DNA of 64,000 bases, from NCBI GenBank assembly GCA_034007295.1, contig JAVERC010000003.1, positions 96,854 through 160,853 on the forward strand. The letters are read 5' to 3'. The DNA comes from JACKCP01 sp034007295. GTDB lineage: Bacteria > Desulfobacterota > Desulfobacteria > Desulfobacterales > JACKCP01. The notes below the pieces were generated by a model. The model saw only the letters and a program-made list of their open reading frames with translations. It was not told the DNA's origin and did no database searches. Numbering within the stretch: the stretch's first letter is position 1; each line of letters opens with the position of its first letter. Positions 32,822-42,865 of the stretch are shown piece by piece. Made by a program: the position numbers and the translations under genes.

Positions 32822-35665
32822 TTGGAAAAAAGATTAAAAAAATATTTTTTACTTTTCAACAATCTAAGCAGGCAGATTGTAGAGTTTAATAATGAAGAAG
32901 AAATGCTTTGTTTTGTGTGTGAAAAATTAGTTGAATCAGGAATTTTTACCCAGGCATTTATAATAAGAACAGATGATCAAAAGGGTTTTTCAGGATTTTC
33001 ATATGCAGGAGAAATTAAAAATCTAGAAGAAATTGAAAAAAATTTAAAAAAAGGTTTTTTGCCTGAATGCTGTTTTTTTCAAAAGTGTGAAAGCCCTTAT
33101 TCTTTAATTAAATTACCACTAAAATCTTGCAATTCTTGTTTATTTAAAAATAAAAGAAATTCATCAATATGCATAAATCTTAAGTTTTTTGAGAAAACTT
33201 ATGGTTTTTTTATTTTAAATTTAGATTTAGGAGAAGCAGAATTTTTAAGAGGAAATAATATATTTGGGTTTGATTTTATTGAAAAATTTGCAAAAGATTT
33301 AAGCCTTAAGCTGAAGCAGATTGATATGCTAAATGAGAGAAATTTTTATTTAAAAGAAATACTTGAATATTCAAATGAGCTTAAGGTTATCTATAATAGT
33401 ATTCCTATGGTTATGGCTGTTCTAGATAAAAACAGAGAAATTGTTAAAATAAATTCCTATGCTGAAAAAGTATTTAGAAAAACTGAAAATGAGGCAAAGC
33501 ACCTTAAGCCTGGAGATTTTTTTTGCTGCAAACACAGATTTGATTCAAAAGATGGCTGCGGATTTGGGAAATACTGCAAATATTGCACAGTAAACAATGC
33601 TGTTTTAAAAACATTTGAATTAAAAAAAGCCTGTTTCCAAAGAGAAGGAGAAATTGAGCCAGAAAATAGAGATTTAATAAAAGTACTTATTTCGACAACT
33701 TTATTAAACTTCAGCAATGATGAATATATCCTTATTCTAATAGAAGATATTACAAGCCTTAAAAATGCCAGGAAAATTGCAGAGGAAAAAGCACTTAATC
33801 TTTCTCAGCTGGTTGACAGTATGAAAAGCGGAGTTGCAGTTTATGAATACAACCCTGATGAAAATGATTTTATTATAAAAGATTTTAATAAGGCTGCTGA
33901 AGATCTGGAAAAAACAGCCAAGGATAAAATAATTGGACTGGGTGTAAAAAAAGTTTTTCCTGGAGTTTGGGAAACAGGACTTTTTAATTGTTTTTTAGAA
34001 GTTTACAAATCAGGGATTCCAAAAAAATTTCCTCTTATTTTTTATAAGGACTCAAGAATTTCAGGCTGGAGGGAAAACTATGTGTACAGGCTTGAAAATA
34101 AAAATATTGTTGCTGTTTATGATGATGTTACAGATCAAAAGATTGCAGAAGAAAAAATAAAGGAACAAAATATAATTCTTGAAAAAAAGGAAAAGGAATA
34201 CAGGGATATTTTCAATAATTCACCTGTTGGAATATTCAAAACTACCATCCATGGAAAGCCTTTAACTGTAAACCCTGCAATGGCAAAAATTTTAGGGTGT
34301 AAAAATGTTGATGAAGTTTATAAAAAATACAAAAGCCTTGCAAAGGATTTATATGTTGCACCTGAAAGGCGGAAAGAATTTATTTCACTCTTAAATAAGA
34401 ATAAAAAAGTTGAAAATTTTTCATATGAAGCAAAAACAAATGATAACAAAGTTGTTTTTCTTGAAATGAGTGCATCCCTTACACAAAACAACAGAAATTT
34501 TTTTGTTGAAGGTTTTACAAGGGATATTACAAAAGAATACAAGGCTTTGTATGATTTAAAAATTTCCGAGGAAAAATTTTCAAAGGTTTTCATGCTAGGT
34601 TCAGCAGCAATGTCCATAAGTGATTTAAAAACAGGCGGCTATATTGATGTTAATTCATCTTTTTTAAAGCTTACAGGTTATTCAAAAGATGAAGTAATAG
34701 GTGTGCCAGGCTCTGATATTGGAATTATAACAAAAGAAACAAGAGATAAAATTTATTCCATAATAAATGCCAGGGGAAGAATTAAAAATTTTGAAATAGA
34801 ATTTTATAATAAAAAAGGTGAAAAATTAAACGGACTTTATTCAGGCGACATAATTTTATTAAATTCAAAACCAAGCCTTCTTTCAACTACTTTTGATATT
34901 ACACAGAGAAAAATTTATGAACAGGAAGCTATCCGTGCAGGCCAGCTTGCCCAGATTGGAGAGCTTGCAGCAGGTGTTGCCCATGAAATAAACAATTCAA
35001 TAAACGGGATTATTAATTATGCCCAGATTTTAATTGACGAATTTGAAAAAGAAGGCAGGGACAATGACATTGCCCTTAGAATAATAAAAGAAGGTGAAAG
35101 AATATCAAAAATTGCAGGAAGCCTTTTGAATTTTGCAGGAAACCAGAAAGAGGAATTTCTGGAAATAAATATTTATGATGTATTAAAAGAAACCATGTAT
35201 CTTGGAGAAGTTCAGATAAAAAAAGACGGAATAAACCTTATAAATGAGTTTCCCGAAAATTTGGCCTATGTAAGGGGAAGGCAAAGAGAACTTGAGCAGG
35301 TTTTTTTTAATATTCTTTTAAATTCAAGATATGCCCTTAATGAAAAATATCCTTTTCCTTCAGAAGAAAAAATAATCAGAATTTCAGGAAGTCTTGCAGA
35401 TCATATGCAGAGAAAATTTGTGAAAATTGAATTTTTTGATTCAGGAACAGGAATTTTGCCAAAAAATTTAAGAAAAATTAAATCGCCTTTTTTTTCAACC
35501 AAGCCAAGAGGCAAGGGAACAGGACTCGGCCTCAGCTTGAGTTCATCAATAATTGAAAGGCATTTTGGTAATTTTGAAATAGAATCTGTATTTAATGAGT
35601 ATACAAAAATTATTATTGAGCTTCCAATTGCACAGGATAATGAATTTTCAGGCGGTTATTTATGA
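32822..35665 (+). CDS. multi-PAS sensor histidine kinase
   Basis: This is a 947-residue kinase without TM helices. A GAF-like N-terminal domain (about 1-165) contains several Cys (CCFFQKCE, SCNSCLFK). PAS domains follow at about 185-310 (with CCKHRFDSKDGCGFGKYCKYC), 325-440, 455-570 and 580-695. The dimerisation domain has phospho-His H721 in AGVAHEINNSI, and the ATPase domain has N and G boxes (LLNSRYAL, GTGLGLSLSSSI). The start is a TTG after AGGATAAAA. The cysteine clusters suggest a metal, haem or redox cue. Its stop overlaps the next regulator's ATG by four bases, so the two form a kinase/regulator pair. Confidence 0.9.
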   Translation: MEKRLKKYFLLFNNLSRQIVEFNNEEEMLCFVCEKLVESGIFTQAFIIRTDDQKGFSGFSYAGEIKNLEEIEKNLKKGFLPECCFFQKCESPYSLIKLPLKSCNSCLFKNKRNSSICINLKFFEKTYGFFILNLDLGEAEFLRGNNIFGFDFIEKFAKDLSLKLKQIDMLNERNFYLKEILEYSNELKVIYNSIPMVMAVLDKNREIVKINSYAEKVFRKTENEAKHLKPGDFFCCKHRFDSKDGCGFGKYCKYCTVNNAVLKTFELKKACFQREGEIEPENRDLIKVLISTTLLNFSNDEYILILIEDITSLKNARKIAEEKALNLSQLVDSMKSGVAVYEYNPDENDFIIKDFNKAAEDLEKTAKDKIIGLGVKKVFPGVWETGLFNCFLEVYKSGIPKKFPLIFYKDSRISGWRENYVYRLENKNIVAVYDDVTDQKIAEEKIKEQNIILEKKEKEYRDIFNNSPVGIFKTTIHGKPLTVNPAMAKILGCKNVDEVYKKYKSLAKDLYVAPERRKEFISLLNKNKKVENFSYEAKTNDNKVVFLEMSASLTQNNRNFFVEGFTRDITKEYKALYDLKISEEKFSKVFMLGSAAMSISDLKTGGYIDVNSSFLKLTGYSKDEVIGVPGSDIGIITKETRDKIYSIINARGRIKNFEIEFYNKKGEKLNGLYSGDIILLNSKPSLLSTTFDITQRKIYEQEAIRAGQLAQIGELAAGVAHEINNSINGIINYAQILIDEFEKEGRDNDIALRIIKEGERISKIAGSLLNFAGNQKEEFLEINIYDVLKETMYLGEVQIKKDGINLINEFPENLAYVRGRQRELEQVFFNILLNSRYALNEKYPFPSEEKIIRISGSLADHMQRKFVKIEFFDSGTGILPKNLRKIKSPFFSTKPRGKGTGLGLSLSSSIIERHFGNFEIESVFNEYTKIIIELPIAQDNEFSGGYL

Positions 35666-37353
35666 AAAAAATTCTTGTAGTAGATGATGAAAAAAGTCTT
35701 TGTTTTACATTTGAAAGATTTTTAAAAAATGAAGGCTATGAAGTGTCATGTGCCATGAGTTTTAATGACGCTAAAAATGAAATTTCCAAAAAAGAATTTG
35801 ATCTTGTAATTGCAGATCAGATTTTAGAAGACAAAAGCGGAATAGAACTTTTGCATTATATAAGAAATCTTGGATTAAATATTCCCCTTGTAATGATTAC
35901 CGGAAATCCAAGTTTTGATCTTGCAGCCTCTGCCTTAAAATTTGGAGCTTTTGATTATATTAGAAAACCTGTAAAAAAAGACACGCTTTTAACCATTGCA
36001 AAATCAGCTCTGAACCGCAAATTTATTGAAGATCTGAATTTAAAAATTGAACAGGAAAAAGAAGTTTACCGTCATAATCTTGAAGCAGTTTTTAAAACAG
36101 TTAAAGATGGAATAATAACTGTTGATGAAAATTTGAATATAATAAGTGCAAACAATGCAGTAAAAACAATCTGCGGGTTTGAAGTTCATAAAATTAAAGG
36201 AAAAAATATTTTTGATGCTTTTTCTGCCTTTTCAATGGAGTGTGCAGATTTAATAAAAAAGGCCTTGAGTGAAAATATTGAAATTTTAGAAAAAAAAATA
36301 ATATGCAAAAGAAATGACAAGCCCTCAAGAGTTGTTCTTGTTTCTGGTGTTCCCTTAAAAAACGTCAAAGGCGGACTTTTGGTAATAAGGGATATTACAA
36401 AGGTATCAAGGCTTGAAAATGAACTTAGAAGAAAAAATTCAAATCTTATGGCAGGCAAAAGCCAGGGTTTGAAAAAGGTTTTTGATCTTATTGAAACTTT
36501 AAAAGATATTGATACAGCAGTTTTAATTACCGGAGAAACAGGAACAGGCAAAGAACTTGCTGCAAAGGCAATTCACTATGAAGGCCAAAGGTCAATATAT
36601 CCTTTTGTTGCAATAAATTGTTCTGCAATTTCAATCAATCTTTTGGAAAGCGAGCTTTTTGGCCATGTCAAGGGAGCTTTTACAGGTGCTGTAAAAGATA
36701 AAAAAGGAAAATTTTTTCTGGCTGACAAAGGAACTCTTTTTCTTGATGAAATAGGTGATATTCCAGAACAGATTCAATTGAAACTTTTAAGATTTTTGCA
36801 GGAAAAAGAATTTGAACCTGTTGGAAGCACTGAAACAATAAGGGTTGATGTTAGAATTATTGCAGCAACCAACAAAAATCTTTTATTGGGAATAAATGAA
36901 AACAAGTTCAGAAAAGATCTTTATTACAGGCTTAATGTTGTAAATATTGAAATTCCTCCCTTAAGAAAAAGACTTGATGATATTCCTGTTTTATTTGAGC
37001 ATTTTAAAAATATTTTAAACAAAAAAATGGACAAAAACATTAAATTACTTTCAATGGAAGTGCTTGAAATTTTTTCAAAATACACCTGGCCAGGTAATAT
37101 AAGGGAACTTGAGCACTGTTTAGAACATGCCTTTGTAATGTGCAAGGGAGATGAAATTTTAAGGGAACATCTTCCATTTGAAGTAAGAAGTTTTGATAAA
37201 AAAATTTTTGATAATTTTTCAGATGAAAAAACAAAAATATTAAATATTCTTGAAAAAACAGATTTTAACAAAGCAAAGGCAGCAAGAATTCTTAATATAA
37301 GCAGGCAGACTTTGTATAGAAAGCTGGATCAATTAGGAATTAATGTGACATAA
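35662..37353 (+). CDS. NtrC-type sigma-54 response regulator with an internal PAS domain
   Basis: This is a 563-residue regulator. The receiver at about 1-120 has phosphorylation Asp D52 in VIADQIL. A PAS domain lies at about 130-245. The AAA+ domain has Walker A GETGTGKE near 291 and GAFTGA near 338 for sigma-54 contact. A Fis-type HTH (FNKAKAARILNISRQTLYRKL) ends the protein. A PAS domain between receiver and AAA+ is uncommon in NtrC-type proteins. It is translationally coupled to the sensor kinase by a four-base overlap. Palindromic sites at its own 3' end probably bind it or a related regulator. Confidence 0.92.
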   Translation: MKKILVVDDEKSLCFTFERFLKNEGYEVSCAMSFNDAKNEISKKEFDLVIADQILEDKSGIELLHYIRNLGLNIPLVMITGNPSFDLAASALKFGAFDYIRKPVKKDTLLTIAKSALNRKFIEDLNLKIEQEKEVYRHNLEAVFKTVKDGIITVDENLNIISANNAVKTICGFEVHKIKGKNIFDAFSAFSMECADLIKKALSENIEILEKKIICKRNDKPSRVVLVSGVPLKNVKGGLLVIRDITKVSRLENELRRKNSNLMAGKSQGLKKVFDLIETLKDIDTAVLITGETGTGKELAAKAIHYEGQRSIYPFVAINCSAISINLLESELFGHVKGAFTGAVKDKKGKFFLADKGTLFLDEIGDIPEQIQLKLLRFLQEKEFEPVGSTETIRVDVRIIAATNKNLLLGINENKFRKDLYYRLNVVNIEIPPLRKRLDDIPVLFEHFKNILNKKMDKNIKLLSMEVLEIFSKYTWPGNIRELEHCLEHAFVMCKGDEILREHLPFEVRSFDKKIFDNFSDEKTKILNILEKTDFNKAKAARILNISRQTLYRKLDQLGINVT

Positions 37354-37383
37354 GTGTATTGTTACACTTGTGTAAAGTTACAC
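37354..37383. promoter_or_regulatory. two tandem palindromic operators between the regulator and the hybrid kinase
   Basis: GTGTATTGTTACAC at 37354-37367 and GTGTAAAGTTACAC at 37370-37383 have the form GTGTAW-N2-TTACAC and lie 16 bases centre to centre. They follow the stop of the NtrC-type gene and stand about 120 bases before the hybrid-kinase start. A weak -24/-12-like CGGCATACTTTTTGA occurs at 37425-37439 but has GA and not GC at -12. Confidence 0.55.
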
Positions 37384-37501
37384 TTCAAAATTATCAAATT
37401 CCTTTATTTAAAGCCTTTTAAAGCCGGCATACTTTTTGAATATAAAAGACCAGCATTGTTTAATCTGGTTTTTTAATCAAAAAAATTATGGCGGAGTAAA
37501 A

Positions 37502-39373
37502 ATGGATTCAGTCCTTATAATAGATGATGAGGAAAGTATAAGATATTCATTTGAAAAGATTTTAAAATCAAATGGTTATGAAGCGTATTCGGCTTCATGT
37601 CTTGCTGATGCTGAAAATTTTATTTTTTCCAGGAACTTTGATGCAGCAATTATAGACAGAATTTTAAATAATGGTGAAAATGGAATTGAAATTGCCAGAA
37701 AAATTAAAACAATTCTGCCTTTTTGCGAAATTATTCTTGTTTCAGCCTATCCAACTTTTGAATCTGCTGCAAAAACCCTTGAAATAAATCTTTGTGCTTA
37801 TCTTACAAAACCTGTTACCAAACAAGTACTGCTTGAATATGTTAAAAAAGCTGTTGAAAAATCAAGGTCAAAAAAAAGTGAAAAAGATTTTGAAAATGCA
37901 CTTGAATTATTGTTTGAAAAATCTCCGGACGGCATTCTTATCTGCGATGAATCCGGGAAAGTAAAATATTGTAACCAGACTTTTAAAAAAATTTTTTTAA
38001 TTGATGAAAAAGAAGATGAGTCAAACTTATTAAGCCTTTTAAGTGTAAAGGGTTATCCTTCAAAAAAAGATGGTGATATTTCAGAATTTTTTATTCCCCA
38101 AACCATAGATGAAACTGAAACTGCAATAGATTCTCCCAAAAAAAAAGATGGTTTTTATATTGTAACCAAATACCAGTACAAAACTGATTCAGGTTATCTT
38201 ATAAGCATAAAAGATATAACAGAAAAAAAATTATTTGAGCAAAGCCTTGAAAGAGCTGCAAAAATGGAGGCCATAGGCAATTTTGCAGGGGGAATTGCCC
38301 ATGATTTCAATAATATTTTACATGTAATTACAGGTTACAGCGAGCTTGCACTTGAGCAGGCAGAAGAAAATTCCAGTATATACAGATATTTAAAAGAAAT
38401 CTTAAAGGCAAGTGAAAGAGCAGGTAATATTACAGAACAGATTTTAAGTTTTTCAAGAGCCAAAACTGAAAAATCAGAGCCTGTAGACATTGCACCTTTA
38501 GTTGAAGAGGTAGTTGTTTTTTTAAAATCTACAATTCCTTCAACAATTTCAATAAAGCAGAAAATTTCAAAAAATCTTAATCCTGTCTGTGCAAGCAAGG
38601 CAAAAATTCACCAGCTTATTATGAATCTTGCATCAAATTCAGCAAAGGCAATGAGCGAAAACGGAGGTGATATTTTAATAGGCCTTGAACCAGCAGAAAA
38701 ATCAGAACTTATAAAAATTGGAGAAAATCCGGACAAAAATAATTTTGTAAAGCTTTATATAAAGGATACAGGAATTGGAATTGAAAAGGAAAATTTTGAA
38801 AAAATTTTTCAGCCTTTTTTTACAACAAGGGAAAAGTCAGGCGGAAGCGGAATAGGTCTTTCAATTGTATATGGAATAGTAAAAAAAATGGGAGGTTATA
38901 TAAATGTTGAAAGTGAAGCCGGCAAAGGAACTGTTTTTGAGGTTTATCTTCCTGAGGCATTGGTTTTTAGTGAGATAGAGGAAAAATTAACTGAAAAAAA
39001 GAGTATTTTTGGCCATGGCAAAGTACTTTTTGTGGATGATGATGAAAATATAGTAAAAATATCTGCAAAAATGATTTCTAATCTAGGTTATGAAATAAAG
39101 GCATTTACAGACAGTGAAAAGGCACTACATGTCTTTTTGGAAAATCCAGGGGATTTTGATGTGGTAATAACAGATATGACCATGCCAAAAATGAGAGGAG
39201 ATGAGCTTGCAAAAAAAATTGTTGAAGTACGTCCTGATATTCCGGTTATTCTTTCAACTGGATACAGTGAAAAACTTTTGAATGGAAAGCTTCCTTTTGG
39301 AGTTAAAAAAATTCTTAACAAGCCTGTAGACAAGGCTTGTCTTGGAAATGTTTTAAAGGAAATAACAAAATAG
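37502..39373 (+). CDS. hybrid sensor kinase: receiver-PAS-HisKA-HATPase-receiver
   Basis: This is a 623-residue cytoplasmic hybrid kinase. The N-terminal receiver has D52 in AIIDRIL, and a PAS-like domain lies at about 135-250. The HisKA domain has H267 in GGIAHDFNNIL, and the ATPase domain has GSGIGLSIVYGIV. A C-terminal receiver has D558 in VVITDMTMPKMRGDE. No output domain or DNA-binding part is present, so it is an intermediate in a phosphorelay. The ATG at 37502 is preceded by GGCGGAG; an in-frame TTG at 37436 is less likely. Its TAG stop is the first triplet of a family-A repeat. Confidence 0.9.
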   Translation: MDSVLIIDDEESIRYSFEKILKSNGYEAYSASCLADAENFIFSRNFDAAIIDRILNNGENGIEIARKIKTILPFCEIILVSAYPTFESAAKTLEINLCAYLTKPVTKQVLLEYVKKAVEKSRSKKSEKDFENALELLFEKSPDGILICDESGKVKYCNQTFKKIFLIDEKEDESNLLSLLSVKGYPSKKDGDISEFFIPQTIDETETAIDSPKKKDGFYIVTKYQYKTDSGYLISIKDITEKKLFEQSLERAAKMEAIGNFAGGIAHDFNNILHVITGYSELALEQAEENSSIYRYLKEILKASERAGNITEQILSFSRAKTEKSEPVDIAPLVEEVVVFLKSTIPSTISIKQKISKNLNPVCASKAKIHQLIMNLASNSAKAMSENGGDILIGLEPAEKSELIKIGENPDKNNFVKLYIKDTGIGIEKENFEKIFQPFFTTREKSGGSGIGLSIVYGIVKKMGGYINVESEAGKGTVFEVYLPEALVFSEIEEKLTEKKSIFGHGKVLFVDDDENIVKISAKMISNLGYEIKAFTDSEKALHVFLENPGDFDVVITDMTMPKMRGDELAKKIVEVRPDIPVILSTGYSEKLLNGKLPFGVKKILNKPVDKACLGNVLKEITK

Positions 39374-39488
39374 TGATTGCCTAAAAACAAGGATTTTGTC
39401 TCTTTTCAAGGAAAAGGAAAAATTTAACCACAAGATTGAGGATTAAATTTTGAATTTGACCCGGAAATGGACAAAAATACGGTTTTTT
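39371..39488 (+). repeat. family A repeat, copy 4 (shortened)
   Basis: It begins TAGTGATTGCCTAAAAACA, the first three bases being the stop codon of the hybrid kinase, and ends GGACAAAAATACGGTTTTTTT. It lacks about 20 bases in the middle (the TTTAGGATACATTGAG part). Confidence 0.75.
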
Positions 39489-39531
39489 TAAATTAACACA
39501 ATAAATTAAATCTAAATCAAGGGGGTAATTT

Positions 39532-41550
39532 ATGTTTAAAAATATGAAACTTGGAACAAAAATAGCTTTTGGATTCGGAGTTCTTATTTTTATTGCAGTT
39601 TTGCTTGGCAGCATAGCTGTCTATAATATGCAGAAAGTAAAAAAAGAAAGTGTTATTCTTGCAAATGAATATATTCCAGAAGTTATTATTGCTACAGATT
39701 TACGGGGTGCTGCAAACCGTCTTATGTATGCAGTAAGAGGTTATGCTTTTTCAGGGGAAAAAATTTATTATGATCAGGGTCTTAATGAAGTAAAAGAAAT
39801 TGACTCTCTTCTAGTTAAGGCTGAAGAGCTCGATAAAAAAGCTGAATCCTTAAAACTTTTAAAAAAACAGATTGAAGAGGCAAGAGTTCATTTAAGTGAT
39901 TATAAAGACCTTTTTGATAAAACCAGGGAGGCTGATCTTGCAATCGCAAGCCATAGAAATACACTTGCTGAAATTGGAAATCAGATTTTAAATAATTTCA
40001 GTCTTTATCTTGAAGGGCAGATAAAAAAGGCAAATGAAGAAGCCGAGAACAGGTCAATTGGAAAAGAAGAACTTGGCACTATTTTAAAAAAAAGAATTGA
40101 AAAGATTAATGAGGCAAATGTTGTTGTTGATTTATACAATGATACAAGAATTAAGGTTTACCAGTTTCAGGTTTTTAAAGAAAACAGCTATTTGAATGAT
40201 GCCTTTAAAAATTTTACCAATATTGAAAGACTTGTTTCTTTTTTAAAAGACGCATCAGATACTTTGCAGAATAAAAATCTTTTTGAAAGGATTGAAAAGC
40301 AGATAAGTGACTATAAAGCAGTTTTAAATAATTATTCTGAAGACTCAAAAAATCTTGAAGAATTAAACAATAAAAGAACTGTAACAGGAAATAAATTTAT
40401 ACAAGTCTGTATAGAAACAGCTGATGCAGCACTTGAGGGATCTGAAAAAATTTCAACAGAGGCTGCTTCATCTCTTTCAAGTTCTGTTGTTGTAATGATA
40501 ATCGGCCTAATTATTGCCGTATTTGCAGGTATAATTGCAGCCTTTATAATCACAAGAAGCATTACAAAACCTGTAAACAGAATTATTGAAGGTCTTAATG
40601 AAGGATCAGAGCAGGTTGCATCAGCATCAGGCCAGGTTTCAACAGCAAGCCAGACTCTTGCAGAAGGGGCTTCTGAGCAGGCAGCCTCAATTGAGGAAAC
40701 ATCATCATCACTTGAAGAAATGGCAAGCCAGACAAAGCAGAATGCAGACAATGCAATGGAAGCAGACAGTCTTATGAAGGAAGCTGGAAAAGTTGTTGCT
40801 GAGGCTGACTCTTCAATGGATCAATTAAGCAGGTCAATGTCTGAAATTTCTTCTGCAAGCGAAGAAACTTCAAAAATAATTAAAACAATAGATGAAATAG
40901 CCTTTCAGACAAATCTTCTTGCTCTAAATGCCGCAGTTGAGGCTGCAAGGGCAGGCGAGGCAGGTGCTGGATTTGCAGTTGTTGCAGACGAGGTTAGAAA
41001 TCTTGCAATGAGGGCTGCTGAGGCTGCAAAAAATACTTCTGCTCTTATTGAGGGAACAGTCAAAAAAGTAAAGGAAGGTGCAGATATTACAGAAGCAACA
41101 AATTCTGCTTTTGCTAAGGTAAAGGAAAGCAATGAAAAAGTTGGAGGACTTATTGCCGAAATCGCTGCTGCATCAAATGAACAATCAAAGGGAATTGAAC
41201 AGATAAATATGGCTGTGTCACAAATGGACAAGGTTACCCAGACAAATGCTGCAAATGCCGAAGAATCAGCCTCTGCCTCAGAAGAAATGAGTGCTCAGGC
41301 ACAGCAGATGAGATCAATTGTTGCAGAGCTTTCAAAACTTGTAACTGGTACATATGAAATGCAGAGTTTTCATTCCTCATCAAGAAGAATTAAAAAGGTC
41401 AATTCAACAAAAAATCAGCAGTTGGGCAGACACGATTACACAGGCAGGACTCCGGCAAAATTAAGAAGTTCTTCAACAAAGGGGCATGAAATTTCACCTG
41501 ACAAGGTTATTCCTTTTGACGATGACGACGATTTTGAAGACTGGAAATAA
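39532..41550 (+). CDS. methyl-accepting chemotaxis protein
   Basis: This is a 672-residue receptor. TM1 lies at about 10-30, then an all-helical periplasmic sensor of about 270 residues (helical-bimodular/4HB type). TM2 is at about 305-330 (VVVMIIGLIIAVFAGIIAAF), followed by HAMP. The cytoplasmic hairpin has the conserved tip EIAFQTNLLALNAAVEAARAG near 457-477. The C-terminal tail of about 60 residues is basic and then acidic (FDDDDDFEDWK), with no CheR-docking pentapeptide. An AAGGGGGT ribosome site precedes the ATG. No che genes are in the window. The ligand is unknown. Confidence 0.94.
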   Translation: MFKNMKLGTKIAFGFGVLIFIAVLLGSIAVYNMQKVKKESVILANEYIPEVIIATDLRGAANRLMYAVRGYAFSGEKIYYDQGLNEVKEIDSLLVKAEELDKKAESLKLLKKQIEEARVHLSDYKDLFDKTREADLAIASHRNTLAEIGNQILNNFSLYLEGQIKKANEEAENRSIGKEELGTILKKRIEKINEANVVVDLYNDTRIKVYQFQVFKENSYLNDAFKNFTNIERLVSFLKDASDTLQNKNLFERIEKQISDYKAVLNNYSEDSKNLEELNNKRTVTGNKFIQVCIETADAALEGSEKISTEAASSLSSSVVVMIIGLIIAVFAGIIAAFIITRSITKPVNRIIEGLNEGSEQVASASGQVSTASQTLAEGASEQAASIEETSSSLEEMASQTKQNADNAMEADSLMKEAGKVVAEADSSMDQLSRSMSEISSASEETSKIIKTIDEIAFQTNLLALNAAVEAARAGEAGAGFAVVADEVRNLAMRAAEAAKNTSALIEGTVKKVKEGADITEATNSAFAKVKESNEKVGGLIAEIAAASNEQSKGIEQINMAVSQMDKVTQTNAANAEESASASEEMSAQAQQMRSIVAELSKLVTGTYEMQSFHSSSRRIKKVNSTKNQQLGRHDYTGRTPAKLRSSSTKGHEISPDKVIPFDDDDDFEDWK

Positions 41551-41567
41551 AATAAAGTTTTAAAGCT

Positions 41568-41602
41568 GATTTTACAAGGCATTGTTTATGCCTTGTAAAA
41601 TC
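41568..41602. other. 15-bp perfect hairpin after the chemotaxis receptor
   Basis: Arms GATTTTACAAGGCAT and ATGCCTTGTAAAATC with a five-base loop, 18 bases after the receptor stop. No T-run follows. It probably serves as a transcript end or stabiliser between converging genes. Confidence 0.55.
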
Positions 41603-41672
41603 GAAATATTGGTAAAAATATTTTTAATATTTTCTGCTTTTGCCTTAAAAAATATGGGGGAGGAAACAAAAT

Positions 41673-42776
41673 CTATTTTTTTTCTTCCCTGTCAAGAATG
41701 CACATATTTCCTTCAGGTGTAAAACAAAGGCTGCATGAAGTGCATCTTGGTTTTAGAGTTTTGTCCTTTTCCCATTTATTTATAAGGTCTGGTTCACTCA
41801 AAAGCGGTCTTGAAAGTGAAAAAAATTCAATTTCAGTTTCATTTAAAAGATTTTCCATAACTTCTATTGATCTGTTTCCTCCAACAAGAATTACTGGAAC
41901 ATCAACTTCTGAAGCAATGTCTTTTGCATACTCACTAAAATATGATTCCTTTGATGAAAGACTGACTTGTTTTGTTGGTTCTTTTTCAGTTTTTGGAGCC
42001 CTGAAAACCGGGCCTCCGCTTATTTCAATGGCTGTTATTTTCTTTTTTGCAAGGTTTTTGCAAAGATTTCTGCATTCTTCAAATACAAACCCCTTGTTTC
42101 CCATGAAGTCTGAGCAGTTAAGTTTTATAAGAACAGGAAAATCTGGTGAAGTATTTGCTTTTATGCTGTCAAAAATTTCATATATTATTCTTGCTCTGTT
42201 TTCGCTTGTTCCTCCATATTCATCTTCCCTTACATTGAAGTTTGGAGACAAAAACTGATTTAGAAGATATCCGTGTCCTGCATGGATTTCAACACCGTCA
42301 AAACCGCCTTCCATAGCTCTTTTTGCAGATTTTCCAAAGGCGTTTACAAGGGTTTTTATATCTTGTTTTGTCATTTCCTTTGGAGTAATATTTGAAATTT
42401 TATTTAAAACTGCAGAAGGCCCCCAAATTTCCCTTTCACCCACATTGAACCAGGTAAATGATCCTCCGTATACAAGCTGAAGAATGATTTTTGAGCTGTT
42501 TTCATGAACAATGTCTGTGAGTTTTTTATAGTCTTCAATAAATGAGTCATCATAGACACCAAACATTTTTGGACTTGGCTGCTCATCTTTTAAAACATAG
42601 GCATATCCGGTTATTATTGTTCCAACTCCGCCTTTTGCAAGATTTTCATAAATTTGAAAAATTGTGTTGTTTAAGTGACCGTTTTCTTCTGCCATTCCCT
42701 CCCAGGTAGCAGACCGGATAAATCTGTTTTTTACTTTGATATTTCCAATATTTGCAGGCTCAAAAAGCTGTTTCAT
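41673..42776 (-). CDS. NADH:flavin oxidoreductase, Old Yellow Enzyme family
   Basis: This is a 367-residue FMN-dependent TIM barrel. Typical segments are the start LFEPANIGNIKVKNRFIRSA, HAGHGYLLNQFLSPNFN near 166-182 with the substrate-binding His, YGGTSENRARI near 188-198, and VILVGGNRSIE near 296-306. The C-terminus has four Cys (PRCTSCSLCF and NMCI) as in the N-terminal half of the iron-sulfur OYE/2,4-dienoyl-CoA reductase group, but no FAD domain follows. It would reduce an activated C=C bond; the substrate is unknown. It is a single gene with a family-A repeat upstream. Confidence 0.9.
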   Translation of the reverse strand: MKQLFEPANIGNIKVKNRFIRSATWEGMAEENGHLNNTIFQIYENLAKGGVGTIITGYAYVLKDEQPSPKMFGVYDDSFIEDYKKLTDIVHENSSKIILQLVYGGSFTWFNVGEREIWGPSAVLNKISNITPKEMTKQDIKTLVNAFGKSAKRAMEGGFDGVEIHAGHGYLLNQFLSPNFNVREDEYGGTSENRARIIYEIFDSIKANTSPDFPVLIKLNCSDFMGNKGFVFEECRNLCKNLAKKKITAIEISGGPVFRAPKTEKEPTKQVSLSSKESYFSEYAKDIASEVDVPVILVGGNRSIEVMENLLNETEIEFFSLSRPLLSEPDLINKWEKDKTLKPRCTSCSLCFTPEGNMCILDREEKK

Positions 42777-42865
42777 TCTTCCTCCTGTATTATTTGATCA
42801 TAATAAATTTACATCTTTATATAGAAAATTTTAGAAACGAATTAAAGAATTATCTTTTACTTAAT

